Assembly: GCA_024278955.1 (NCBI GenBank)
Contig: JAJRSE010000069.1
Span: 1 to 34,380 of the forward strand
Direction: 5' to 3'
DNA from: Planctomycetota bacterium
GTDB taxonomy: Bacteria > Planctomycetota > Planctomycetia > Pirellulales > Lacipirellulaceae
DNA length: 34,380 nt
The translations under genes were made by a program, and so were the position numbers. Positions 1-7,394 of the stretch are shown here, in pieces; the stretch's first letter is position 1, and every line of letters begins with the position of its first letter. The notes beneath the pieces are model-generated. The model worked only from the letters and a program-made list of their open reading frames with translations. It was not told the DNA's origin and made no database searches.

Positions 1-220
1 GCACTCTTCAAACAGTTTGGCAAGTAGCAACGTATTGAACGCATCCAAAAAATCAAATAGTCGGAAGCTTTGTACAACGGATGATAATACTTGCACCGCT
101 GTTTCTGTTCCTTGTTTTTTCGTTTTTCTCTTCGTCGTTTGGCTATTTACGACTCGAAATAAACGGAAATTCAATCTATTTTGCTATCAACTGCTTGAGA
201 GGCTTTGCTTTCTAAACCCT

Positions 221-247
221 TATCCTGGAAATCCTGTCCATCCTGTC
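221..247. repeat. ATCCTGTCCATCCTGTC dispersed repeat
   Basis: The sequence shows three imperfect copies of an ATCCTG(T)CC-like unit in 27 bases. Units of this kind (ATCCTGTCNATCCTGTC) are familiar as short dispersed intergenic repeats in many unrelated bacterial genomes, and they create spurious peptide stretches such as NPVHPV. The assignment rests on that recollection and not on a search. Confidence 0.55.
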
Positions 248-293
248 AAAAATTTCTTTTCAAATGGATTAGTCAACAAGGCCACCTCGTAGT

Positions 294-315
294 GTTCGTC
301 GTGTCGTCGTGGTTC
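294..315 (-). repeat. Dispersed repeat, GAACCACNACGACACGACG family, copy A
   Basis: The 22 bases match copy B at 848-869 with a single difference. On the minus strand both read GAACCAC(A/G)ACGACACGACG followed by AAC. Copy C lies at 34028-34064. Here the repeat is just downstream of the anti-sigma candidate and only the core is preserved. Confidence 0.75.
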
Positions 316-356
316 TACTAACCCTGTGCCGTAGTGGTGAGGCAGTCTAGAAAAAG

Positions 357-770
357 TCAATCCTCGGAAGAAAGATAACCCGCACTCGACTGGAAATATT
401 TACGGCGGCGTGTTTTACTTTCTTCCGCCGTCGCAGCCGTGTGCTGTTGACGAAGATCCTCAAGGCTCGCATTACATAATCGGCAACCGACCGTCTCCAG
501 ATGAAACTGGACATAATCGGCTTGTGCAGGGTCAAGCACTTTCAAAAGAAAACTGCCCAACTGCTCGCGCGACAGACAACTCAACCGGTGCCGCCGCCAA
601 GTTGCGCCGAGCGAATGAACACCCGCATCTTGCCGTCCAACAAGGGCGGTCATACGATCCACCAACGCCGGATTGTCGCGCAACGCCGCTTCGATCTGCG
701 CCATCTGCTCGCTCGGCAAAGCTTCGTCGAGATAGGCTTCTAGTTCAGTATTGGCAAATTCTTCGGGCAT
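357..770 (-). CDS. HC2-type anti-sigma factor candidate
   Basis: A 137-residue soluble protein encoded just downstream of the ECF sigma factor, so probably its negative regulator (inference from context and motif). The N-terminus reads like the helix of zf-HC2 anti-sigma domains (LEAYLDEALPSEQMAQIEAAL). A second segment, SREQLGSFLLKVLDPAQADY, leads into HLETVGCRLC, a His-x5-Cys-x2-Cys cluster that could bind zinc. No membrane segment is visible, so it would act in the cytosol. I chose the ATG at 770 because GCAGGG lies a few bases upstream. The frame stays open to a GTG at 905, but that extra 45-residue stretch is translated dispersed repeat (848-893) and is unlikely to be coding. It could instead be a small zinc-binding partner with another target. 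Confidence 0.7.
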   Translation of the reverse strand: MPEEFANTELEAYLDEALPSEQMAQIEAALRDNPALVDRMTALVGRQDAGVHSLGATWRRHRLSCLSREQLGSFLLKVLDPAQADYVQFHLETVGCRLCNASLEDLRQQHTAATAEESKTRRRKYFQSSAGYLSSED

Positions 771-847
771 GTTGTTCCCTGCAAAATTCTTGCTTAACCA
801 AACGCTCACTTCACCTCGTTCATCTTGTTTTTCAAGCATAACGTGGC

Positions 848-893
848 GTTCGTCGTGTCGTTGTGGTTCAGATAACTTTAGCGTTGTCGTATT
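848..893 (-). repeat. Dispersed repeat, GAACCACNACGACACGACG family, copy B
   Basis: Read on the minus strand this is AATACGACAACGCTAAAG, then a short variable part, then GAACCACAACGACACGACG and AAC. Copy C at 34028-34064 has the same two blocks with five fewer bases between them. The repeat fills much of the 131-bp spacer between the ECF sigma stop (902) and the anti-sigma start (770). In the anti-sigma frame it contains no stop, so it produces a false N-terminal extension. Confidence 0.8.
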
Positions 894-901
894 GGAGAGG
901 T

Positions 902-1570
902 TCACTCATAAAGTTCTGGAAAAACATCTTCGCTCAAACGCTTTCCTCGAACCGACTTGCGAAGTCGTTCGAGAAAATCGGACTTGAAATTGGCCACCTG
1001 CTGTTCGCTTAGACCCAACTCTTTGGCAACCCGTTTGTTGCCCATCCCCACCACATAGAGCAGCTCCATGCATTGGATTTTTTTCCAATCCCCGGCTTTT
1101 CGCCAACGCGCGACTTGCTCGGAAATCCCTTCCGCAACCGCTACGTCTTCGAGTCCCCGACGTTCGCCGCTTCGGGCGATACTGCTAGCCCGACGCCCTT
1201 TGCCGGGCAATTCCCAGTTGCCGCTCGACCCATCGCCGGTCGAAAGCGGAATCGCCGGCCGTCGTCCTTCACGGCGTAAATAGTCGGTCAGTTTGTGAGC
1301 AGCGATCGTAAAAAGCCAACTCTCGAGAGGTCGCCGAGCGTCGTAATTTGGCAGGCTCGTAAGAAAGCCAATAAAAGTCTCCTGAACCACATCTTCGCTA
1401 GCTGCCCGTCGGCCTCCTCTACCAAAAGCCCCTCGACCAAAAGAAAGGCGGCTTTCGACAAACGACAGCAGACGCCCTTCGTACTGGGCAATGAGATTAT
1501 TCCACGCGTCGGGTTTCCCCGCACGAATCTCTTCGACAAGTAACCCATCCGGATTGGAAGTCTCAGCCAT
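902..1570 (-). CDS. ECF-family RNA polymerase sigma factor
   Basis: A 222-residue sigma-70-family factor of the ECF type. Region 2 is clear: EDVVQETFIGFLTSL, then the RPLESWLFTIAAHKLTDYLR segment that contacts the -10 element and core polymerase. Region 4 is a helix-turn-helix near the end (NKRVAKELGLSEQQVANFKS). A Gly/Arg-rich insertion (FGRGAFGRGGRRA) sits inside region 2. I start it at the ATG at 1570 (MAETSNPDG); the frame is open to 1660, but those 30 residues overlap the end of the upstream gene and are unlike a sigma N-terminus. No strong Shine-Dalgarno is visible. It follows a kinase, FHA and membrane protein on the same strand, and ECF factors linked to Ser/Thr kinases are known in planctomycetes. 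Kinase control of this one is inference. Confidence 0.88.
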   Translation of the reverse strand: MAETSNPDGLLVEEIRAGKPDAWNNLIAQYEGRLLSFVESRLSFGRGAFGRGGRRAASEDVVQETFIGFLTSLPNYDARRPLESWLFTIAAHKLTDYLRREGRRPAIPLSTGDGSSGNWELPGKGRRASSIARSGERRGLEDVAVAEGISEQVARWRKAGDWKKIQCMELLYVVGMGNKRVAKELGLSEQQVANFKSDFLERLRKSVRGKRLSEDVFPELYE

Positions 1571-1634
1571 ACAGCAAGTGACGAGTGGAAAACAAGAGTA
1601 GCCGGCAACGCGACGCATCGCCGGAGGAAACAGC

Positions 1635-2531
1635 TCAACCAAACAAAAACAAAAACACAACCGCGATTATCACCACTGGCACGCCAACTAGCAACCGCTT
1701 GGTATAATATCCTCGGGTCCAAGTGTCGAATTGCAAAAGACCGTAAATGCTTGCCAGGAGCCCCAACGCCAAGCCCGCATACTTCCCCACGATTCCTAAG
1801 CGGTGCCGTCGTTCATGTTCTTGCCAGACGGTCTTCAGACGATTCTCAACCGCCGGGGTAAACTCCATCAGCACATGCACCCGATGCATCTCGCCAAACG
1901 AGGCGTCCACCACCTCGGTGTATTCATCCTTGCAAATCTCACGCATGATGTAGCCGATACGGATGCCGAATGACTCGGGACGAAGCATTAACGCCGAACG
2001 CTCGGCCCTTTCAGAAACCAAAGCTTCAACCCGTTCGCGAACCGCCTCTTGAAGCAGCCCTTCAAGTTGCAGTTGGCATTCTTCGATCGTACTGTAAAGA
2101 TCAGAAGTCACGACCCTGCGATAGACGTTGCCTACCCGTTTCGGCGGATTGGTAACCCAGTCAGGCTTGGTCGGTTTGCTTTCGGTAGTCTCTTCCTCCG
2201 AGGCTTGGTCTTTCTCTTCTTTCGCGGGTTTTTCGTCACTCAAATCGATGCGCGATTTTGTCAGTCGGTCCCACAGTTCTTTGTTGGAAGTACCAAGCTG
2301 CTCGGTAGAGACGACTTCATGCGATTCGACCGCAAGTTCCATTCGCGGCACAGCTGTATCTACAGGTTCTTGGTGTCTAGCGCCTTTATACAGGAAGCTA
2401 GTAGATATCATCAAAAGAATGCAAGCACCCAAGAATATCCCAATCGTCCGTCCGCTTGCCTTGGTTGCCGCGTAAACTAGCAGAAGAAAAAGTACACCCA
2501 TCACGATCAAGCGAACCCAAGATACATCCAT
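1635..2531 (-). CDS. Membrane protein of the kinase-sigma block, unknown function
   Basis: A 298-residue protein I do not recognise. Two membrane helices come first (WVRLIVMGVLFLLLVYAATK and TIGIFLGACILLMISTSFLY). A long charged soluble domain follows (about residues 50-235) with a Glu/Lys/Ser/Thr-rich linker, and then two more C-terminal helices (GKYAGLALGLLASIYGLLQF and LLVGVPVVIIAVVFLFLFG). The start at 2531 is decided by GGGAGG seven bases upstream. The kinase stop TAG ends two bases before this ATG, so the two genes are almost certainly co-translated. The Ser/Thr-rich linker would be a reasonable kinase target, which is inference. It may relay kinase activity to the ECF sigma factor encoded next. 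Confidence 0.72.
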   Translation of the reverse strand: MDVSWVRLIVMGVLFLLLVYAATKASGRTIGIFLGACILLMISTSFLYKGARHQEPVDTAVPRMELAVESHEVVSTEQLGTSNKELWDRLTKSRIDLSDEKPAKEEKDQASEEETTESKPTKPDWVTNPPKRVGNVYRRVVTSDLYSTIEECQLQLEGLLQEAVRERVEALVSERAERSALMLRPESFGIRIGYIMREICKDEYTEVVDASFGEMHRVHVLMEFTPAVENRLKTVWQEHERRHRLGIVGKYAGLALGLLASIYGLLQFDTWTRGYYTKRLLVGVPVVIIAVVFLFLFG

Positions 2532-2532
2532 T

Positions 2533-4554
2533 CTACACCTCCCGCTCAACTAAAGCTTGCCGCCGGCTTGGCGGCATCCAGGTGCTGGAAAGCTGCACCG
2601 TAAACGCGATCACCGCCGCAAGCAACATGCCGATCGGCTGAGGGAACCACCACACAAAGTGCAAAAGCCAGGCAACCAACCCACACCAGGCAACCAACCA
2701 CAGGCTGACACGCTTCAACCGAGTCACTTCCGCCTGACGCCACCAAGCAAGCAAGACAAACAGGAAAGCAAAGTAAGCGGCAAAAACTTGCAGCGGTGGG
2801 TGAGCGGTAGCATTAGCAAAAGACAAATCGAACACACTCTCCATCATGCTATCGCCAGGAGAGATGCCCGCGTCCGACCACGGCATAGGAACCATCAACG
2901 CCTCAGCAATCCCCCACGCCATCACTCCTACTAAGGCCCCCAAAAGCAGTTGGATAAATCGTAACGGAGCTTGGTCTTCGACCTTCCCTTCGGTCAATCG
3001 AGCGGGGACCATCACCGCCCAACTTGCCAAAGTCGTTACCAGCGCCATCCAAACATAGAGTTCCATCGAGACATCGCGTGCCGCAACAAGACAAATCACC
3101 AACGACGAAATCGCCGCCACGACCGTTGCCACTAACATGCCGCCCACCAATTCGTTCACTCGCTGCCGCATGGTCTTAGCAGCCAGATGCTCCTGAAGCT
3201 GTAGCCGCCAACTCTGCCGACTAAACCGTCGAGTGCTTTTCTTGGGCCTGAGCGTAGGCGGCCCGGGGCGTTGCTGGGGGTCGCGAAGTGCCGGCGGCAC
3301 GGCAGGAGTTCCCGGCAACGACTCGGCGACTTGCACTGGCCTTGCGTCGGTCTTCCGGCGAACTGGCGCCACCACAACCGAACGAATAGCCCGATAGACT
3401 AGGTAAATCAATGCCGTGGGGATCAGCAGTGCAAATAGCTCTACGCCGGCAACCAGCAACCCAAAGCATAGAGCCAGCCCAATCGCTGCCTTGAACAAAG
3501 GATGCAGACTGCTCTTATGAAAACGATTCTCCAAATCGTGCCAGCCACCTCGAAGGCTTGCGAGGATTGGCTCATCATCGCTCTCCACTGAATCGTACGA
3601 GTCGTGGCTCGACACCACTTGATCGCCAGGCCAAGGCGCTGCCGAGTTGGCTGCCGCCTCGACCGAAGGCTCAGCCTTCGCACTCGTTGTGTTAAAAGCA
3701 AATGCAGGGCCTGCACTCGCTCCCACAGGCAAACGGCTCAGCATTTCCGACACGCTTTTAATACGCAACTCCGGATCCTTCGCCATGGCCCCTCGCACGA
3801 TACCGCGAAAAGGCTCGCTCAAAGCATCCAAATTGGGCTCGGCGGTAAGGTGTTTCATCAGCACCTCACCAACACTCTCACCCTCAAACGGCACGTGCCC
3901 AGTTAGCATCTCGTAAAGAATAATTCCCAAAGCGTAAGTATCGATTTCCTTGCCATAGCGCCCATTGGCGATCTCTGGCGCCATGTAGTGAACGGTACCA
4001 ACACTCTCAGTCTGCCCACTACGTCGACTACAAGAAATGAATTTCGAGAGACCGTAATCGCCAATCTTGACCGTGCTTTCGTCCAAAAAAATGTTTGCCG
4101 GTTTGAGATCGCGATGAACGATTCCGTGGTCATGCAAATAGGCTACGCCAGTCGCAATGCCGGTGAACCAGTGCATAGCCAATTCCAAAGGCATTCCCTT
4201 GGGATGTCGCTCGATGGCCTCATCAAGCGATTCGCCCGAAACATACTCCATAACAACCCAGCGGTCATCAATTTCGTCGGTCCGAATGTCGTACAGAGCA
4301 ATCAGGTTATGATGTTTGAGATTCAAGCATTGCGTCACGCCGCGAAGCTCAACTTCCATGTTGCGGCGAATGAGTTTCAGCGCAACTTCTTTGCCCGCAT
4401 CGCTTACCGAGAAGTAAACTTCGCCAAACCCACCACGGCCAACGCCCCGCTTAATCGTATACCCCTCCAGCGGACGCGACCCGCTAGCATAGGTATAGCG
4501 CAGGGCCGCCTTGGGCTGATCGTTCGGGTCAGTTTCGGCGGGAGGGTTATTCAT
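2533..4554 (-). CDS. Membrane Ser/Thr protein kinase (PknB-like)
   Basis: A 673-residue Hanks-type kinase. Catalytic parts are complete: glycine loop GRGGFGEV (about 39-46), lysine in VALKLI (K60), catalytic loop HRDLKPAN (147-154), a magnesium motif that is DYG instead of DFG (166-168), and the APE motif in HYMAPEIA. A linker follows (about 290-345), and then about nine hydrophobic segments to the C-terminus, so the kinase domain is cytosolic on a large membrane anchor. Polytopic tails of this kind replace the usual single helix plus sensor domain. The ATG at 4554 is preferred over 4581 because the extra residues are not conserved-looking; no clear ribosome site is seen. It lies between an FHA protein (a phosphothreonine reader) and a membrane protein/sigma pair, suggesting a phospho-signalling operon. 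Confidence 0.9.
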   Translation of the reverse strand: MNNPPAETDPNDQPKAALRYTYASGSRPLEGYTIKRGVGRGGFGEVYFSVSDAGKEVALKLIRRNMEVELRGVTQCLNLKHHNLIALYDIRTDEIDDRWVVMEYVSGESLDEAIERHPKGMPLELAMHWFTGIATGVAYLHDHGIVHRDLKPANIFLDESTVKIGDYGLSKFISCSRRSGQTESVGTVHYMAPEIANGRYGKEIDTYALGIILYEMLTGHVPFEGESVGEVLMKHLTAEPNLDALSEPFRGIVRGAMAKDPELRIKSVSEMLSRLPVGASAGPAFAFNTTSAKAEPSVEAAANSAAPWPGDQVVSSHDSYDSVESDDEPILASLRGGWHDLENRFHKSSLHPLFKAAIGLALCFGLLVAGVELFALLIPTALIYLVYRAIRSVVVAPVRRKTDARPVQVAESLPGTPAVPPALRDPQQRPGPPTLRPKKSTRRFSRQSWRLQLQEHLAAKTMRQRVNELVGGMLVATVVAAISSLVICLVAARDVSMELYVWMALVTTLASWAVMVPARLTEGKVEDQAPLRFIQLLLGALVGVMAWGIAEALMVPMPWSDAGISPGDSMMESVFDLSFANATAHPPLQVFAAYFAFLFVLLAWWRQAEVTRLKRVSLWLVAWCGLVAWLLHFVWWFPQPIGMLLAAVIAFTVQLSSTWMPPSRRQALVEREV

Positions 4555-4596
4555 TGTTGGTTGGGTTGAAAGTGCGAACACGGGGAATCATACCTT

Positions 4597-4634
4597 GTGC
4601 TTTGTTCGTTTTGTCACTTGAAATGACAAAGCAC
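4597..4634. repeat. Small fold-back repeat with GTGCTTTGT / ACAAAGCAC ends
   Basis: Arms GTGCTTTGT (4597-4605) and ACAAAGCAC (4626-4634) are exact reverse complements. An alternative inner stem TTTGTCA / TGACAAA is also possible. The ends match those of the larger fold-back elements at 27454-27667. It lies in the 149-bp gap between the FHA gene and the kinase gene, so it would be in the kinase leader if the two are co-transcribed. Confidence 0.65.
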
Positions 4635-4703
4635 CCTTTCAATTCTAACGACTCGGGTTGAAGGCTGTTAGCTCTTGTCTCTCGACTCTTCCCACTTGCT
4701 CTC

Positions 4704-6137
4704 TTAAATCTCCTCGAAACTTAGGGCAAAATCCTCTCCGGCGACTTGGCACGTGCCGGCAAGAGTTGCCCCGCGGCTGGCCGGTTCGCCATCGATTTCA
4801 ACGCTCCCCGCAGTACGAAATTGCAGGTCGTCGCCACGCCGAAATAGCACCAAATCGTTGGCCCATTTGCGACAGTAAATATGACTCTGTGCTTGGGGCC
4901 CCAAGATGCAACTTTCTGACATCAGCACAATCCCATCGACAGCTGGGTCAGTCTTATGATGCGACTCAATCGTCAGCACGGCTGTGGCACTCAGGGCATG
5001 GGGGCGGCGAAACTTCAATCGAACCGAACCCTCCAGCTCAATCTGCACTCCGTCATTCAGAACCGTAGGACCGACAAGCGTTTTCCCGTTGATACTCACG
5101 CGATGGATCGGCGTCAGCACGTAGGACTCGCCCTCGCGACGAATCGTGGCATGTTGACGCGACAGGTCCGCAAGAAAAGGAATGTCGGCCCCCGAGGTCG
5201 AAGGCTGCCCAAGCATAACTTCCTCGCCAAGACAGATGAGAAACCCGCCTACCTCGTCGATCCAAGCCACAATGCGTTTGCCTGACATTTTCTTCTCTTG
5301 TCGATTCCTGAGACTCACCGTGTCGACCTTGGCCGACGAAGTCCAAACCCGGGTACTCGTCGTTGCCTGTTTGCCAAGCCTGCGGCTGCCTGTTAACTCT
5401 CGGTCTCGGAAAGCCTGGGCCTCGCCCAAACCAACCGCCTTCCAAGCCCGTCGGCGCGCCTTGTTCGCCGCCTTATGCTCGGGAGCCAATTCTAGCAGAG
5501 CTTCGGCAGTTTGCAGCACCTCGCTCCACGCTTCCGAAGCCACATTCTCGTGAAGTTGAACCGAAAGGGTTCGCACCTTCCCTGCTTGCTGTTCAAGATT
5601 TGCTTGCCTCGCCGAAAGATCCGCTGCAATGGGGTCGTTCGGGTCGGGCAACAACCGCTCGGCTCGCCGCAACCGTTTGGCCGCTTCGCTCATCGCTCCT
5701 TGGTGCGAAAGCAATTTGGCTTGGGAAATTTGCTGGACGATCAGTTTCCATACTCGCCGCTCGTCTCCGCCGAGCCGTCGCTGCTCGAGTCGTGCAATCT
5801 GCTGGCCGGCCAATTTCGTCTCTCCACAAGAAATTAATTGTTTGACTCGCTCAAGCCCTCGACGCGTATGAGCATCTCGTAACGCAGTCACCCGATCGTC
5901 ACACCCTCCAAGACGGCTCGCCTGCTGAAGGTCGCGCCAACCTGCGGAGCTCTCGCCCTGTTCCATCCGCTGCTGGGCCCGCTCAACAAGATGCGACGCC
6001 ACTTTATGAGACAGCCGTCGGGCAGGCAAAAAATCGCGCACCGATTCCTGCCCCAGTAGTGCCGAGGCTTCGTCCCAACGCCCTTCTTTCAGAGCGACCT
6101 GAGCCTCGCGAATTTTCAATCGCCAAGAAGGGAACAT
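4704..6137 (-). CDS. FHA-domain protein with helical-repeat N-terminus
   Basis: A 477-residue soluble protein. Residues 1 to about 255 are alpha-helical with TPR-like character (many A/L/E/R-rich helices, such as EGRWDEASALLGQES and AKRLRRAERLLPDPNDP). From about residue 284 an FHA domain follows: the FLADLSRQHATIRREGESYV segment carries the Ser-Arg-x-His phosphothreonine-binding motif, and VSINGKTLVGPTVLNDGVQI the closing strands with the Asn-Gly pair. The last 90 residues (LMSESCILGPQAQSHIYC, then VEIDGEPASRGATLAG) look like a second, degenerate FHA-like sandwich. FHA domains read phosphothreonine, so it probably binds the kinase encoded next or its substrates. No signal peptide or membrane helix is visible. 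Confidence 0.82.
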   Translation of the reverse strand: MFPSWRLKIREAQVALKEGRWDEASALLGQESVRDFLPARRLSHKVASHLVERAQQRMEQGESSAGWRDLQQASRLGGCDDRVTALRDAHTRRGLERVKQLISCGETKLAGQQIARLEQRRLGGDERRVWKLIVQQISQAKLLSHQGAMSEAAKRLRRAERLLPDPNDPIAADLSARQANLEQQAGKVRTLSVQLHENVASEAWSEVLQTAEALLELAPEHKAANKARRRAWKAVGLGEAQAFRDRELTGSRRLGKQATTSTRVWTSSAKVDTVSLRNRQEKKMSGKRIVAWIDEVGGFLICLGEEVMLGQPSTSGADIPFLADLSRQHATIRREGESYVLTPIHRVSINGKTLVGPTVLNDGVQIELEGSVRLKFRRPHALSATAVLTIESHHKTDPAVDGIVLMSESCILGPQAQSHIYCRKWANDLVLFRRGDDLQFRTAGSVEIDGEPASRGATLAGTCQVAGEDFALSFEEI

Positions 6138-6186
6138 AAGAAGCCAGGGGGAATGACGGATTTAGAATGACGAATGACCAATTCTT

Positions 6187-6216
6187 TAGATCTGGGGCGA
6201 ACCCGCCCCAGATCTA
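6187..6216. terminator. Strong hairpin between coiled-coil and FHA genes
   Basis: TAGATCTGGGGCG (6187-6199) and CGCCCCAGATCTA (6204-6216) form a perfect 13-bp stem around an AACC loop. It lies 18 bases beyond the stop of the coiled-coil gene, where a terminator or a processing and attenuation site would be expected. No T-run follows on the minus strand, so it may be a partial terminator or an mRNA 3'-end stabiliser. Confidence 0.6.
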
Positions 6217-6234
6217 GAATCACATAAAGCCGAA

Positions 6235-7041
6235 CTATTCTTCGGTATAGCTGGCCACGGCCAACGTCGCTTCTTCGACGCTACCGAAATACTCGGCTAC
6301 CTGCTCGGTGATGTCTTCCATGCCTGGACTGTCCAGAGGAATCTCGTCATGAAAATTCGTGTCTGCGTTGGCCAGCTTCGACGCAACATCAAGCTTCGCC
6401 CGAATATCTGCCATCAAGCCTTTGGCACGAGCCAACTGGCTATCGTCAAACTGTAGGTCGCTGGAAGCTTGCGCTACCTCGACTAACTTTAGTTTCGCTT
6501 CAAGATTCTCAACTTCAACAAGCATCTGACGTTGTGAACTCATCATCGTTGCCAACTTTTGGCGAGCCGCATCAAGATTCCGCTGTCGCGCATCACGCAT
6601 GTCGCGAAGGCTAGCCATCGTGGCGTCGGTTGTTTTGAATCGGATAAAACGGCGGGACAAATCTTGTTTAACTTCGCTAGAACTATATCGACGGCCAGCG
6701 TAGCGGAAAACCGATTTACCTGTCTGCAAATCGGACTGCAATCGCATGATCTCCGATTTGTCTTTCTCTGCTCTTTCTTCCGAGACACTAATACGATTGT
6801 CGAGATTTTCGACTTCGACTTCTTCCTTAGCAATCACATGCATCGAACGACGGACTTCAGGCTCCAAATCGCGAACCATCCGTCGAGCACGATCGATTTG
6901 AAACTCAAGCGGAATACTATTCTCAACCGTATCAGAGACTCGCTCGCACGAAGTGGTGAGGTAACTCATCGCGTTACTGCCAAACAGCATGCCCGCGACG
7001 AGCGTCACAGCTAGAACACTTACTATCAGTTTCTTAAACAT
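6235..7041 (-). CDS. Signal-anchored coiled-coil protein, unknown function
   Basis: A 268-residue protein. Residues 4-24 (KLIVSVLAVTLVAGMLFGSNA) are hydrophobic and act as signal peptide or membrane anchor. Most of the rest is predicted coiled coil, with heptad-rich stretches (IAKEEVEVENLDNRISVSEE, EVENLEAKLKLVEVAQ) split by a short segment (SVFRYAGRRYSSSEVKQDLS). The layout resembles PspA-like or stalk proteins, but I cannot assign a family. The start at 7041 is supported by GGAGGG about ten bases upstream. It is the first gene of the minus-strand block containing FHA protein, kinase and ECF sigma, though a strong hairpin at 6187-6216 separates it from them. A periplasmic envelope role or sensory input is possible but unproven. 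Confidence 0.7.
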   Translation of the reverse strand: MFKKLIVSVLAVTLVAGMLFGSNAMSYLTTSCERVSDTVENSIPLEFQIDRARRMVRDLEPEVRRSMHVIAKEEVEVENLDNRISVSEERAEKDKSEIMRLQSDLQTGKSVFRYAGRRYSSSEVKQDLSRRFIRFKTTDATMASLRDMRDARQRNLDAARQKLATMMSSQRQMLVEVENLEAKLKLVEVAQASSDLQFDDSQLARAKGLMADIRAKLDVASKLANADTNFHDEIPLDSPGMEDITEQVAEYFGSVEEATLAVASYTEE

Positions 7042-7394
7042 GGCTTACGCCCTCCAAAAACAGGACAAATCGGCCGGCACCGTGTCCGAACCTCAAAAAT
7101 TTGCAAAAAAGCCCCTCAAAAACCCTTTCCTGGCAATTCGGCTTCAGGTCGAGAACGCTTTCATCAGAGAATTCGCCAACAACTGGGCCATCTTGGCAAA
7201 CTTGAAGAAAAATAATTGTTCCGCAGCCAGATCGAACCGAAGAAGACCTTCTTACGTAGAGCTGTGGGACTCTACCGCCCCGGTTGACGAAAAACCGAAA
7301 TAGGGCTCTGCTAGGCGCCCAAACGCCTAGAAAACGGCGGTTAACTCCGTCCTGTAACCCACACCCTGCCACCCACCTCCCCCGAGGGAATCCT
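7042..7394. other. Divergent intergenic region
   Basis: 353 bp separate the minus-strand coiled-coil gene from the plus-strand lipoprotein gene. Both promoters must lie here, but I cannot pick convincing -35/-10 boxes. The only clear structure is the hairpin at 7311-7330. An open frame upstream of 7395 continues the lipoprotein frame but precedes its signal peptide and is not treated as coding. Confidence 0.5.
7311..7330. other. Hairpin in lipoprotein leader
   Basis: CTAGGCG (7311-7317) and CGCCTAG (7324-7330) are perfect reverse complements around CCCAAA. It lies 64 bases before the lipoprotein start and could be a leader structure or an operator dyad. No T-run follows. Confidence 0.45.

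Larger units (their letters stand above)
1..356. other. Gene-free left end of window
   Basis: I see no convincing gene here. An open frame runs through 17-292 on the plus strand, but its end is built from a dispersed repeat (221-247) and it shows no domain, signal peptide or ribosome site. A second dispersed repeat lies at 294-315. This is the sequence downstream of the minus-strand anti-sigma candidate that ends at 357. Confidence 0.6.

Noticed and set aside
17..292. Open frame of 91 codons on the plus strand
   Set aside because: Its C-terminal part is translated dispersed repeat (NPVHPV), and there is no domain, signal peptide or ribosome site.
771..905. GTG-started N-terminal extension of the anti-sigma candidate
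   Set aside because: Most of it is the translated dispersed repeat also found at 34028-34064; the ATG at 770 has a ribosome site.
4747..4762. TGGCACGTGCCGGCAA as a sigma-54 site
   Set aside because: The -12 part is GGCAA instead of TTGC, and it lies inside the FHA coding sequence.
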